In this document: one piece after another, positions 17,510-26,153 of the stretch
How the letters are laid out: every line of letters starts with the position of its first letter
Numbering within the stretch: position 1 is the first letter of the stretch
NCBI GenBank assembly: GCA_945881965.1
Contig: CAMCVS010000002.1
Coordinates: 62,001 to 126,000 of the forward strand
From: Paracoccus haematequi
GTDB lineage: Bacteria > Pseudomonadota > Alphaproteobacteria > Rhodobacterales > Rhodobacteraceae
Direction of reading: 5' to 3'
Length of the DNA: 64,000 nucleotides
Position numbers and translations under genes: made by a program
Notes under the pieces: generated by a model
What the model was told of the DNA's origin: nothing
The model's input: only the letters and a program-made list of their open reading frames with translations
Databases searched by the model: none

Positions 17510-18840
17510 TGCAGACGACATTCACGCCAGAGCAACTGCGCGACCCCGGCACCGCGCGCGCCAATCAGATCCTGCGCGCCTGCGTGCATTGCGGGTTCTG
17601 CACTGCGACCTGCCCGACCTATCAGGTGCTGGGCGATGAATTGGACAGCCCGCGCGGGCGGATCTACCTGATCAAGGATATGCTGGAAAACGACCGCGTG
17701 CCCGACGCGGCGACGGTCAAGCACATCGACCGCTGCCTGTCCTGCCTTGCCTGCATGACCACTTGCCCGTCGGGTGTGCATTACATGCATCTTGTGGATC
17801 ACGCGCGCGCCTATATCGAACAGAAATATAAGCGCCCGCTGATGGATCGCATCCTGCGCTGGACACTGTCGCAGATCATCCCCTATCCGATGCGGTTCCG
17901 CCTTGCCCTGCTGGCGGCCAAGATCGCGTCACCTTTCGCGCCGCTGGTCCCCGACGTGCGGCTGCGCGCGATGCTGGCGATGGCGCCGAAACGTATCCCG
18001 CCGGTCAGCCGCAATGACGATCCGCAGACGCATGTCGCGCGCGCGCCCCGGCGGATGCGGGTCGCGCTGATGACGGGCTGTGCGCAAAAGGCGCTGAATA
18101 CGGACATCAACGATGCCACCATCCGGCTGTTGACCCGTCTGGGCTGTGATGTGGTGATCCCGCGCGGCATGGGCTGCTGCGGCGCGCTGACCCATCACAT
18201 GGGCCGCGAGGCGGACGCCCATGCAAGCGCCGCCGCCAATATCCGCGCTTGGGTGGCGGAAATGGATGGCGGGGGCCTTGATGCCATCGTGATCAACACC
18301 TCGGGCTGCGGCACCACGGTCAAGGATTACGGCCATATGTTCCGCAACGATCCGCTGGCCGCTGACGCTGCGCGGGTGTCCGCCATTGCCCGCGATGTCA
18401 GCGAGGTGCTGGTGCGGCTGGATATGGAACCGGAGGCCGACAAGGGGCTGACGGTTGCCTATCACGCCGCCTGTTCGCTGCAACACGGCCAACAGATCAA
18501 GGATCACCCCAAGACACTGCTGAAACGCGCCGGGTTCCGCGTGGTGGAACCGGCGGACAGCCATCTGTGCTGTGGCTCGGCGGGGACGTATAACCTGATG
18601 CAGCCGGAAATTTCGGGGCAACTCAAGGCGCGCAAGGTCCAGACGCTTGAGGCGAAATCGCCCGATGTGATCGCCGCAGGCAACATCGGCTGTATGATGC
18701 AGATCGGGTCGGGTACGCAAATTCCCATCGTGCATACGGTGGAATTGCTGGATTGGGCCACGGGCGGGCCGGTGCCGCCTGCGTTGATCAACCCGGACAA
18801 ACGCGTGCCAAAGCTGCCGGAAATCCCGCGTTTGCGCTGA
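17509..18840 (+). CDS. glcF: Glycolate oxidase iron-sulfur subunit
   Basis: A 443-residue protein with two [4Fe-4S] motifs of the CxxCxxCxxxCP type (C25, C28, C31, C35 and C76, C79, C82, C86). Two CCG-type domains follow (GMGCCGALTHH and HLCCGSAGTYN), typical of GlcF and heterodisulfide-reductase-like proteins. It passes electrons from the flavin subunits to the quinone pool. Its ATG overlaps the glcE stop by one base. Confidence 0.96.
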   Translation: MQTTFTPEQLRDPGTARANQILRACVHCGFCTATCPTYQVLGDELDSPRGRIYLIKDMLENDRVPDAATVKHIDRCLSCLACMTTCPSGVHYMHLVDHARAYIEQKYKRPLMDRILRWTLSQIIPYPMRFRLALLAAKIASPFAPLVPDVRLRAMLAMAPKRIPPVSRNDDPQTHVARAPRRMRVALMTGCAQKALNTDINDATIRLLTRLGCDVVIPRGMGCCGALTHHMGREADAHASAAANIRAWVAEMDGGGLDAIVINTSGCGTTVKDYGHMFRNDPLAADAARVSAIARDVSEVLVRLDMEPEADKGLTVAYHAACSLQHGQQIKDHPKTLLKRAGFRVVEPADSHLCCGSAGTYNLMQPEISGQLKARKVQTLEAKSPDVIAAGNIGCMMQIGSGTQIPIVHTVELLDWATGGPVPPALINPDKRVPKLPEIPRLR

Positions 18841-18903
18841 TCCGCGCCTTATTTCCGCCCAACGTGTTGATTAAGCCCGTCTCATGTTTCGCGTGGAGGC
18901 TGC

Positions 18904-19719
18904 ATGCAGCGGGTTCTGATCTTTTTGGCAGTATTTCTGGTGGCAGGCGTCGCGTTGGCCGAGGATGCGTCGTTGCGGCGGCTGGATACCGGCGATGCAA
19001 CCCGTGGCTGGGAGGCGGTGGGGCAGTTGAACCTTGGCGGCAAGGGGTTTTGCACCGGCGCGCTGATCGCCGAGGATCTGGTGCTGACCGCCGCGCATTG
19101 CCTGTTCGACAAGCATACCGGCGCGGCCATCGACCCCACCACGATCCAGTTTCTGGCGGGATGGCGCAATGGCCGGGCCGAGGCCTATCGTGGCGCGAAA
19201 CGCGCGGTATCTCACCCGGACTATGCCTTTCAGGCTCACCCCGGTTCGGACCGGGTGCGCCATGACATCGCGCTGATCCAGTTGGACCAGCCGATCCGCA
19301 CCGGCGCGATCAACCCGTTTGCCACTGACGCCCAGCCCCGGCGCGGCGAAGAGGTGGGGGTGGTCAGCTATGCCCATGACCGCGCCGATGCGCCGTCGCT
19401 GCAACGCACCTGCACCGTGCGCGACCGCGTGGCCGAGGTGTTGGTGATGTCCTGCGATGTCGATTTCGGGTCATCCGGCGCACCGGTGTTCTCGTTCGGC
19501 CACGGGCGGCCGCGGATCGTCTCGGTGGTATCGGCCAAGGCCGAGGTGGATGGGGCCAAAGTGTCGCTGGGCACCGATCTGGACGATACGTTGCCCGCGC
19601 TGAAGGCCGCCTTGCGGGCCGAGATTGGCCTGCCGCAGGCCGGACAGGGGGCCGTGCGTGTCGGCGTCATGACGGAACGCCGCGCCAGCGGGGCAAAGTT
19701 CGTGCGGCCCGGTGGTTGA
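18904..19719 (+). CDS. Exported trypsin-like serine protease
   Basis: A 271-residue chymotrypsin-fold (S1) protease with a signal peptide (residues 1-19, cleaved after ALA). The triad is complete: H65 in TAAHC, D121 in HDIALIQL and S191 in DFGSSGAP. The usual GDSGGP is changed to GSSGAP, common in bacterial single-domain S1 proteases. There is no PDZ domain, so it is not a DegP-type quality-control protease. Shine-Dalgarno TGGAGG precedes the ATG. Likely periplasmic or secreted; substrate unknown. Confidence 0.9.
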   Translation: MQRVLIFLAVFLVAGVALAEDASLRRLDTGDATRGWEAVGQLNLGGKGFCTGALIAEDLVLTAAHCLFDKHTGAAIDPTTIQFLAGWRNGRAEAYRGAKRAVSHPDYAFQAHPGSDRVRHDIALIQLDQPIRTGAINPFATDAQPRRGEEVGVVSYAHDRADAPSLQRTCTVRDRVAEVLVMSCDVDFGSSGAPVFSFGHGRPRIVSVVSAKAEVDGAKVSLGTDLDDTLPALKAALRAEIGLPQAGQGAVRVGVMTERRASGAKFVRPGG

Positions 19720-19725
19720 AGCCAC

Positions 19726-19754
19726 CTCTTGAAACCATCCTGTGGTTTTCCCAT
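19726..19754 (+). promoter_or_regulatory. Heat-shock (sigma-32/RpoH) promoter of hsp20
   Basis: CTTGAAA at 19726-19732 and TCCCATCT at 19747-19754 are separated by 14 bases, close to the RpoH consensus CTTGAAA / CCCCATnT. Transcription would start near 19761, giving a leader of about 88 bases before the hsp20 ATG. Confidence 0.75.
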
Positions 19755-19821
19755 CTGATCGTCATCGGGATGCCCATGACGGGGTCCCGATCCGGCCTGT
19801 CCCCGTTGGGGAAGGCAATTC

Positions 19822-19851
19822 GGTATCGCTCAGCAGAGGATGACCCACATG
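19822..19851 (+). ncRNA. ROSE-like RNA thermometer at the hsp20 start site
   Basis: TCGCT (19826-19830) faces AGGA (19837-19840), the Shine-Dalgarno of hsp20, in the ROSE arrangement UYGCU/AGGA with a bulged G. The stem extends below as GGT (19822-19824) with ACC (19843-19845) plus an A-U pair and a bulged G. Two further hairpins lie upstream in the leader: ATCGGGA/TCCCGAT at 19762-19789, and CCCC-GTT-GGGG at 19801-19811. ROSE elements melt on heating and free the ribosome site of alphaproteobacterial small heat-shock genes. Confidence 0.7.
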
Positions 19852-20313
19852 CGAACCTTCGATCTTGCGCCGCTTCACCGCGCCACTGTCGGCTTTGACC
19901 AGATCGCCGACCTGATGGACCGCGTCTTTGCCAATGACGTGGCCCAGCCCAGCTATCCGCCTTACAACATCGAAAAGACCGGCGAGGCCGCATGGCGCGT
20001 GTCGCTGGCCGTGGCTGGTTTTGCCTCTGACGAATTGTCGGTGGAAACCCGCGAAAACGCGCTGATCGTGGCTGCGCGCAAGCCCGACGATGCCACGCCC
20101 CGCAGCTATCTGCATCGCGGCATTGCCACGCGGGCGTTTGAACGCCGGTTCACGCTGGCCGATCACGTCAAGGTCACGGGTGCGGTGCATGAAAACGGCA
20201 TGTTGCACATCGACCTGATGCGCGAAGTCCCCGAGGCGCTGAAGCCCCGCCGCATTGCCATCGCCGCCGTGACCCCGGCGCGTGATGTGGTCGAGGGAAC
20301 GGCAGTCAACTGA
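19849..20313 (+). CDS. Small heat-shock protein, Hsp20/IbpA family
   Basis: A 154-residue alpha-crystallin-domain chaperone that holds unfolding proteins. The N-terminus MRTFDLAPLHRATVGFDQ matches IbpA-type proteins; the domain spans about residues 38-130 (WRVSLAVAGFASDELSVETREN, LHRGIATRAFERRFTLADHVKV). A C-terminal I-x-I-like motif is visible as RRIAIAAV. I chose the ATG at 19849 over 19840 because AGGA lies eight bases upstream and homology starts there. Expression is probably under RpoH plus the RNA thermometer. Confidence 0.95.
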   Translation: MRTFDLAPLHRATVGFDQIADLMDRVFANDVAQPSYPPYNIEKTGEAAWRVSLAVAGFASDELSVETRENALIVAARKPDDATPRSYLHRGIATRAFERRFTLADHVKVTGAVHENGMLHIDLMREVPEALKPRRIAIAAVTPARDVVEGTAVN

Positions 20314-20336
20314 TCCCGCGTCTGCGGATATGACGT

Positions 20337-20366
20337 AGCCCGGCAGGTTTCCCTGCCGGGCTTTTT
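20337..20366 (+). terminator. Rho-independent terminator after hsp20
   Basis: A perfect 11-bp stem (AGCCCGGCAGG / CCTGCCGGGCT) with a four-base loop and a T tract. Confidence 0.92.
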
Positions 20367-20388
20367 CATGCGTCACGCGCGGGTCGGA

Positions 20389-22542
20389 TCACATCTTGCC
20401 GATGGACCAGAACAGCGTCTCGCCCGAGGCGTCATCCACCCCGTCGTTGTCGGTGACCGCAAAGCCTTCGCCGTCGGCGGTGATGGCAAAGCCCTCGATC
20501 TTGTCCATCGCATAGCCGTTCAACTGCATCAGATCGGGCAGCAGGTCACGCACCAGTTCCTTGGTCACGACCGGCAGCGTCTCGCCGGCCTTGGCGGGGA
20601 CCAGTTGCGCCACCGGCACACGATACAGCTTTTTCTCGACTGCCGCCGCGCCGATCTGGTTGTCGCGTTCCACGATATAGACGTAATCGCCATGCGCGGT
20701 GATTTCCGACAGGCCGATCCAGCCGCCGTTGACTTTGGACAGCGGGTAATGCACCGCGCCCCATTCCTTGGCTTCGATGTCATAGGCCATCAGCTTGACC
20801 ATGCCCTTGGGGTCGTCACCCCATTCGCGCTGCACCGCCATCCACAGCTTGCCGCCGACCTGCGTGATGCCTTCGAAGCCGAACCGCTTTTCGCCCGCCA
20901 GATAGGCGGCAGGTACACCGATTTCCTGCTTGATCTCGCCCTTGGCGTTCACGTTCAGGATCGCATGCGGCACCAGCTTCGCCAGATCGCCTTCGGAGGC
21001 GACCCAGAACCCGCCTTTACCGTCCAGCGCGATGCCTTCAAGGTCCAGTTTCTGTGCGGGCATCCCGGCGCGGGTCACTTCCAGCGCCTTGGTGATCTTG
21101 GCGGGCTTGGTGCTTGCGTCGATGGTAAAGATGGTGGGCTGAAAGCCATAGAAGCTGTCGTTGACGGCATAGATCGTTTTGCCTTCGCCCGCGACCATGC
21201 CGGACAGCGCGCCAAAGCTGGCGACGCCCTCATCCGCCATGATCATCGGATAGGCAGGGGCCGCATCGGACAGCGCATAGATCATGACATGGCTGCGCGA
21301 GGTGCCGTCTTCGATGAAATCAACCTCGTTCGCGGTGGCCAGTAGACCGCGCGCGGGGATCGCCACTGCGCCTTCGGGCGACACGCCCGACGGCAGCAAC
21401 TGCTTCAGCACCGGGGCCTTGGGGTCGGTGATGTCATAAACAGCGGCGATGGACGCGCGTTCGGTCAACACGAACAGCATCGGTGTGCCGCCCATGACGG
21501 CAAACTCCAGCCCTTCGGGTTCGACGCCCTTGGCATCCGACCGCTTGTCCGGATAGTGCCCGATCTTGGCGATGGCCAGTTCAAGGCTGTTGCCCGATTC
21601 GTAAACCACGGTGCCGTCCTTGGCAAAGATGGTCCAGCCGCGGGAACCGCCATCCATGTCGCCTTCGTTGGCCACAGCGAAGTGATCGTTGTCGATCCAC
21701 TGCACCGCGTCGGGTTCGCGCAAACGTCCCGGCTGGGCGTCCTTGAACCGGATCGCGCCGCGTTCATCCTTGGTGTCGATACCGTCAAGATCAACCGCGC
21801 CGGCCGAGAAATGCGACACCACCGCGCCGTCCTTGGACAGCACGACGATGTGGTTGTTTTCCTGCAAGGTCACGGCGATCTCGCCCGCAGCGCTGATGTC
21901 CACAAATTCGGGTTCCGGGTCTTCGCCCGCGACAGCGGCGATGCCGGTCAGGTCGATCTTTTTCATCCCGGCGCAATCCACCGCGCCGTTGACCAAGGGC
22001 AGCGTCACCACGAAACCGGCGGGCATTTGCGGTACGCGGCCATCGCCTGCGTCCTCGTCGCGCTCATTTTCGATGGCGACGGCGATAAAGCTGCCATCGG
22101 GGGCTTTGGCGACCGCATCCGGCTGACCGCCCAGATCGCAGGAAGCGGTGATCTTGGCGGTGGCCAGATCAACCGTGCGCAACGCGCCCGACGGGGCGGT
22201 ATAGCTTTCCGAGGTGTTGACGCCGACAAAGGCGGTCTGCCCCAGGATCACGGCGGTGGTCGGTTCGCCATCCACGTCGATATTGCCCTTGGGCGCGGGT
22301 TTCGCGGGATCGGTGATGTCGATCAGGCCGACGACGCCCAGCGGGCTGTCGGTATAGATCAGCGTCATGCCATCCTCGGATACCGAGATGATTTCGGCCG
22401 AGGTGACACGCTTGGTGTCTTCGCCCGCCGCCATGTTCGTTGGCGTGGCAAAGGACGCGATACGGTTGAAGTACTGTTCGGCAGTCGCGGCGCCGGCCAT
22501 CAGGGCCAGCGCAGAGGTCAGCATTAGGGGGAAGGAACGCAT
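20389..22542 (-). CDS. Exported esterase-like / phytase-like beta-propeller protein
   Basis: A 717-residue exported protein with signal peptide MRSFPLMLTSALALMAGAA. The N-terminal half has beta-propeller repeats (LIDITDPAKP, AVYDITDPKAPVLKQ, VQWIDNDHFAVANEGD) like the choice-of-anchor/alkaline-phosphatase-like propellers. The C-terminal third (about 430-715) matches the esterase-like phytase family (DLEGIALDGKGGFWVASEGD, RFGFEGITQVGGKLWMAVQRE, IEGFAITADGEGFAVTDNDGVDD). The ATG at 22542 is chosen for its GGAG six bases upstream. A role in scavenging organic phosphate is possible but not proven. Confidence 0.85.
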   Translation of the reverse strand: MRSFPLMLTSALALMAGAATAEQYFNRIASFATPTNMAAGEDTKRVTSAEIISVSEDGMTLIYTDSPLGVVGLIDITDPAKPAPKGNIDVDGEPTTAVILGQTAFVGVNTSESYTAPSGALRTVDLATAKITASCDLGGQPDAVAKAPDGSFIAVAIENERDEDAGDGRVPQMPAGFVVTLPLVNGAVDCAGMKKIDLTGIAAVAGEDPEPEFVDISAAGEIAVTLQENNHIVVLSKDGAVVSHFSAGAVDLDGIDTKDERGAIRFKDAQPGRLREPDAVQWIDNDHFAVANEGDMDGGSRGWTIFAKDGTVVYESGNSLELAIAKIGHYPDKRSDAKGVEPEGLEFAVMGGTPMLFVLTERASIAAVYDITDPKAPVLKQLLPSGVSPEGAVAIPARGLLATANEVDFIEDGTSRSHVMIYALSDAAPAYPMIMADEGVASFGALSGMVAGEGKTIYAVNDSFYGFQPTIFTIDASTKPAKITKALEVTRAGMPAQKLDLEGIALDGKGGFWVASEGDLAKLVPHAILNVNAKGEIKQEIGVPAAYLAGEKRFGFEGITQVGGKLWMAVQREWGDDPKGMVKLMAYDIEAKEWGAVHYPLSKVNGGWIGLSEITAHGDYVYIVERDNQIGAAAVEKKLYRVPVAQLVPAKAGETLPVVTKELVRDLLPDLMQLNGYAMDKIEGFAITADGEGFAVTDNDGVDDASGETLFWSIGKM

Positions 22543-22623
22543 CGTCATCTCCGACATTAGGGTCGGGATTGTGCTGTCACTTTCATGTGACAAAGGAATG
22601 ACGATTTCGCGCGGCGCGCGGGG

Positions 22624-23274
22624 TCAGATCCGCAGGAACGGCTGCGCGATGCGCGGCAACAAGCCCGAGAACCGCAGCGGTGCGTCGGTGGCGGCAAGGC
22701 AGATGCAATCCTCGCCAATGTCCGCCACGGGGGTGTGTTTCAGCGACTGATCCGCCACTTCGACATCACCGCGCCCGAAACGGTCGGTCTGGTCGCGGAA
22801 TGCGCCATGCAGCACCAGCGTCAGTTCCGTGCCGCGATGGCCGTGATCCGGCACCGCCATGCCCGCCGGGATATGCAGCAAACGGGCCGAGGCGCGGCGG
22901 CTGGTCGGCAGGATCGCCTGCCGCACCCCTCCCCCTGCCGGACGCCAGCGGACGGCATCCAGATCGCCACCGATGTAATCGCGCAGCGGCCTGGGCAGGA
23001 TCGCAGCGTCATCAGACGGCGGGACCGCCACGGGGGCCATGTCCAGCGATGACTTGATCCGCGCCATGGTGGCGGCAAAGCTGTCGTTTTCCATCGCCAC
23101 CGCCTCGCAGCGGTCCAGCATTACACCGCCGACACTGTCGAGGGCGGCGGCCTGCGCGCGACATTCGTCGCACAAGGACAGGTGCGCTGCGGCCACAAGG
23201 CTGAACGCCTCGGGCAGGGTTCCGGCCGAATAAGCCAACAGCAGCTTGTCGCTCAGGTGGTGTTTGATGGTCAT
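22624..23274 (-). CDS. chrR: Anti-sigma-E factor ChrR
   Basis: A 216-residue zinc anti-sigma factor that holds RpoE inactive until singlet oxygen or organic peroxide appears. Starting at 23274, the N-terminal zinc ligands fall at H6, H31, C35 and C38, the numbering I recall for Rhodobacter sphaeroides ChrR, which decides the start. The C-terminal cupin domain keeps HGHRGTE and a later histidine (SLKHTPVAD), the second metal site needed for the singlet-oxygen response. Lies directly downstream of rpoE in the same unit. Confidence 0.93.
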   Translation of the reverse strand: MTIKHHLSDKLLLAYSAGTLPEAFSLVAAAHLSLCDECRAQAAALDSVGGVMLDRCEAVAMENDSFAATMARIKSSLDMAPVAVPPSDDAAILPRPLRDYIGGDLDAVRWRPAGGGVRQAILPTSRRASARLLHIPAGMAVPDHGHRGTELTLVLHGAFRDQTDRFGRGDVEVADQSLKHTPVADIGEDCICLAATDAPLRFSGLLPRIAQPFLRI

Positions 23275-23296
23275 GGGCGTGTTCATTATCTTTGTG

Positions 23297-23815
23297 TCAG
23301 GCCAGCGCATGGCGCAGGCGGTCTAAGGCCAATCTGATACGCGATTTGATCGTGCCAAGTGGGAGGCCGGTGATTTCCGCGATCTCGGAATGGGACAGAT
23401 CGCCGAAATAGGCTTTTTCGATCAGTTCACGCTGTTTTTCCGGCAGCGTTTCCAAGGCACGCCCCAAGGCGACGTGGTCTTGTTGCAACGCCAATACGTC
23501 GATCTGATCCGGTTCGGCCTCGGGGCCCCAGGTCAGGTCTTCGGGTTCGGGGCGGCGTTCGCGGCGCAGGATGTCGATCTTGCGGTTGCGCGCGATGGTA
23601 TAGATCCAAGTCGCGACTGAGGCGCGGCTGGGGTCGAATTGATGTGCCTTGGTCCAGACGGACGCCATGACGTCCTGTGTACATTCCTCTGCCAGCCCGC
23701 GGTTGGTGCCCGACCGGATCAGGAACGCCTTTACGCGCGGCGCGAAATGGCTGAACAACGCGGCAAAGGCCGCCTCGTCCCGCCTGTCACGCACCGAAAG
23801 CATCAGCGCCGTCAT
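23297..23815 (-). CDS. rpoE: ECF sigma factor RpoE (singlet-oxygen response)
   Basis: A 172-residue group-IV sigma factor. Region 2 shows AEECTQDVMASVWTKAHQFD and SVATWIYTIARNRKIDILRR; region 4 shows LPEKQRELIEKAYFGDLSHSEIAEITGLPLGTIKSRIRLALDRLR. The sequence is close to R. sphaeroides RpoE (ECF11), partner of ChrR. I take the ATG at 23815 with AGAGGG upstream; TTG codons at 23845 or 23851 could add 10-12 residues. A self-regulated promoter lies at 23955-23984. Confidence 0.94.
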   Translation of the reverse strand: MTALMLSVRDRRDEAAFAALFSHFAPRVKAFLIRSGTNRGLAEECTQDVMASVWTKAHQFDPSRASVATWIYTIARNRKIDILRRERRPEPEDLTWGPEAEPDQIDVLALQQDHVALGRALETLPEKQRELIEKAYFGDLSHSEIAEITGLPLGTIKSRIRLALDRLRHALA

Positions 23816-23954
23816 ATCCTGTCCCTCTGCCGGGTCCGCGTTCAATTTCAATGCCTTCCGGATGACGATCCTGTTCGTCCGCCTCGTATCATGCCCGCCT
23901 TAGGGCTGCGAGATGGCATCGCAGGCAGGTTTGTCCAGCCCGGTCGAATTAAAT

Positions 23955-23984
23955 CTGTTACGCGGCGCGCGCGGGATCGGATCA
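23955..23984 (-). promoter_or_regulatory. RpoE-type promoter for rpoE-chrR
   Basis: On the minus strand TGATCC (23984-23979), 18 bases, then TAACAG (23960-23955). This fits the RpoE consensus TGATCC-N18-TAAnn of Rhodobacter. It implies autoregulation of rpoE-chrR. Confidence 0.75.
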
Positions 23985-24023
23985 CCGTTTCATACCGGAT
24001 TTGCGGGCGATCTGCGAAAATTC

Positions 24024-24053
24024 TCATCCGATTGACCCAAGCCGCCGTAAACA
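24024..24053 (+). promoter_or_regulatory. RpoE-type promoter for the divergent FAD-oxidoreductase operon
   Basis: TCATCC (24024-24029), 18 bases, then TAAACA (24048-24053), the same architecture as the divergent rpoE promoter. It lies 41 bases before the ATG of the first gene. Confidence 0.65.
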
Positions 24054-24093
24054 GCATGAACGCGCGACATGAACCTGAAGAAAGACTGCACAG

Positions 24094-25395
24094 ATGCCCT
24101 TTGAATCCGGCCAGCACCCGCCGAAACGTATCGCCGTGATCGGTGCCGGGATCACCGGCATGGGTGCGGCGCATATGCTGGGCGACCATCACCATGTCAC
24201 CCTGATCGAAGCCGAGCCGCGCCTCGGCGGCCATGCCCGCACCAAGATCGCCGGCAAGCGCGGCGATCAGCCGGTGGATACCGGGTTCATCGTGTTCAAC
24301 TATGCCAATTATCCGCAGATGGCCAAGCTGTTCGCGGCGCTGGATGTGCCGGTGGTGAAATCGTCGATGTCGTTCGGGGCATCGCTGCGCGGCGGGGCGC
24401 TGGAATACGGGCTGACCGATCCGCGCGCCGTGTTCGCGCAACCGCTTAACCTGTTCAATCCGCGCTATCTTGGGATGCTGCGCGATGTGATGCGGTTCAA
24501 CGCGGGGGCGGTGGCGGCCGCGACGGACCCTGCGATGACGATTGGCGACCTGATCACCCGGATGCGGTTGGGCGATTGGTTCCGGGATTATTACCTGTTG
24601 CCGCTGTCAGGGGCGATCTGGTCCACGCCGGTGGAAAAAATCCTTGATTTCCCGGCCCATGCGCTGATCAGCTTTTTCAAGAACCACGCGCTGCTCAGCG
24701 CCTCGGGCCAGCATCAGTGGTATACTGTGCAAGGCGGATCAGTGGAATATGTCCGTCGTCTTGAGGCCGCGATGCGCGCGCAAGGCGTGGATATCCGGCT
24801 GGGCGCGCCAGTGGATGCCGTGCGCCGTCCGGCTGATGGTGGTGTCGATATCCGGTTGGTGGGCGCGGAGTGGGAACATTTCGATGCGGTGGTAATGGCC
24901 ACCCATTCCGACGACAGCCTTGCGATGCTGTCTGATGCCACGCCCGACGAACGCGCCAATCTGGGCGCGATCCGCTATCAGGGCAACAGGGTGGTGCTGC
25001 ATGCTGATGCATCGGTGATGCCCCGGTCGCGCCGGGTCTGGTCAAGCTGGAACTATACCGAAACCGCCGCGAAAGACGATGGCAAGATCGACCTGACTTA
25101 TTGGATGAACTCGCTGCAACCGATCCCCAAGGACGATCCGCTGTTCGTCACGCTGAACACGACGCGCCCGATCCGCGAGGATCTGATCCACGATCAGACC
25201 ACGCTGCGCCATCCGGTCTATGATCTGGAGGCGCTGGCGGCGCAGGGCCGGGTGCGGGCGATGAACGGCACGCGGGCGACATGGTTCTGTGGGGCGTGGA
25301 TGCGCAACGGGTTCCATGAGGACGGTCTGGCCTCGGCGATCGAGGTAGCAGACGGCATCCACAGCGCCGACCGCCGCATGGTGGCGGCGCAATGA
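24094..25395 (+). CDS. FAD-dependent amine-oxidase-like oxidoreductase of the RpoE regulon
   Basis: A 433-residue flavoprotein of the NAD(P)/FAD amine-oxidase superfamily. The Rossmann motif GAGITG (17-22) is followed by LIEAEPRLGGHARTK. Further family blocks are VDTGFIVFNYANYPQMAKLF and TWFCGAWMRNGFHEDGLASA at the end. Relatives sit first in a five-gene operon that is a core RpoE target in R. sphaeroides; as I recall, some members act on phospholipid acyl chains (furan fatty acid and singlet-oxygen response). First gene after the sigma-E-like promoter; four-base overlap with the next gene. The exact reaction is inferred. Confidence 0.85.
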   Translation: MPFESGQHPPKRIAVIGAGITGMGAAHMLGDHHHVTLIEAEPRLGGHARTKIAGKRGDQPVDTGFIVFNYANYPQMAKLFAALDVPVVKSSMSFGASLRGGALEYGLTDPRAVFAQPLNLFNPRYLGMLRDVMRFNAGAVAAATDPAMTIGDLITRMRLGDWFRDYYLLPLSGAIWSTPVEKILDFPAHALISFFKNHALLSASGQHQWYTVQGGSVEYVRRLEAAMRAQGVDIRLGAPVDAVRRPADGGVDIRLVGAEWEHFDAVVMATHSDDSLAMLSDATPDERANLGAIRYQGNRVVLHADASVMPRSRRVWSSWNYTETAAKDDGKIDLTYWMNSLQPIPKDDPLFVTLNTTRPIREDLIHDQTTLRHPVYDLEALAAQGRVRAMNGTRATWFCGAWMRNGFHEDGLASAIEVADGIHSADRRMVAAQ

Positions 25396-26153
25396 CGCAG
25401 GTGGATCACATCGCGGGCCACACTTGGCATGGCCGCAAGGGCGATGTGCAGAACGCCTTTCGCTATGGCGTGGATTACGTGATGCTTGACCCGGAACGCC
25501 CGATCCGTGGCCCGCGTCTGTTCGGGCGCGGGCGCGGGCGCGGCGCGTTGGTGTCGGTGCAGGACCGCGATCATGGTGGCGCGCCGGGCAAGGGGCGCGG
25601 GGCGGCGTGGCTGCGTGAGGTTCTGGCGGCAAATGGCCTGCCACAGCCTGCGCGGATCGATCTGCTGACCCAGCCGCGTATTCTGGGTCATGTGTTCAAC
25701 CCGGTGTCGTTCTGGTTCTGCCGCGACGCAGGCGGCGCGATCTTTGCCGTGCTTTCGGAGGTGACGAATACCTTTGGCGACCGCCATTCCTATCTGTGTC
25801 ACAAGCCCGACCTGTCGCCCATCACCCCCGAAGACCGCCTGCTGGCGGGCAAGCTGATGCATGTCTCGCCGTTCCAGCCGGTCGAGGGGCGTTATGAGTT
25901 TCGTTTCGATATCCGCGATGACCGCATCGGCATCTGGATCGACTATACTGCCGGGAATGGCGGGTTGATCGCCACGCTCTGCGGGCCGCGCGTGGCGGCG
26001 ACCAATGCAGGGCTGATCCGGGCCGCGTTACGGCGGCCGTTCGGGTCGCGCCGTGTGCTCGCGCTGATCCATTGGCAGGCGCTGATCCTGTGGATCAAAG
26101 GCGCGATGTATCGCCCCCGGCCCGCGCCGCCCGACACCGAGGTCAGCCGGTGA
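25392..26153 (+). CDS. DUF1365 family protein
   Basis: A 253-residue DUF1365 protein. Recognisable stretches are DLLTQPRILGHVFNPVSFWF, EVTNTFGDRHSYLC and KLMHVSPFQPVEGRYEFRF. This family is almost always beside an amine-oxidase-like flavoprotein and, often, a cyclopropane-fatty-acid-synthase-like methyltransferase, which implies work on membrane fatty acids. No methyltransferase is in this operon. ATGA overlap upstream, GTGA overlap downstream. Confidence 0.9.
   Translation: MTQVDHIAGHTWHGRKGDVQNAFRYGVDYVMLDPERPIRGPRLFGRGRGRGALVSVQDRDHGGAPGKGRGAAWLREVLAANGLPQPARIDLLTQPRILGHVFNPVSFWFCRDAGGAIFAVLSEVTNTFGDRHSYLCHKPDLSPITPEDRLLAGKLMHVSPFQPVEGRYEFRFDIRDDRIGIWIDYTAGNGGLIATLCGPRVAATNAGLIRAALRRPFGSRRVLALIHWQALILWIKGAMYRPRPAPPDTEVSR

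Noticed and set aside
19722-19745. AACCA/TGGTT inverted repeat read as terminator of the protease gene
   Set aside because: Short, no T-tract, and it overlaps the better-supported sigma-32 promoter elements.
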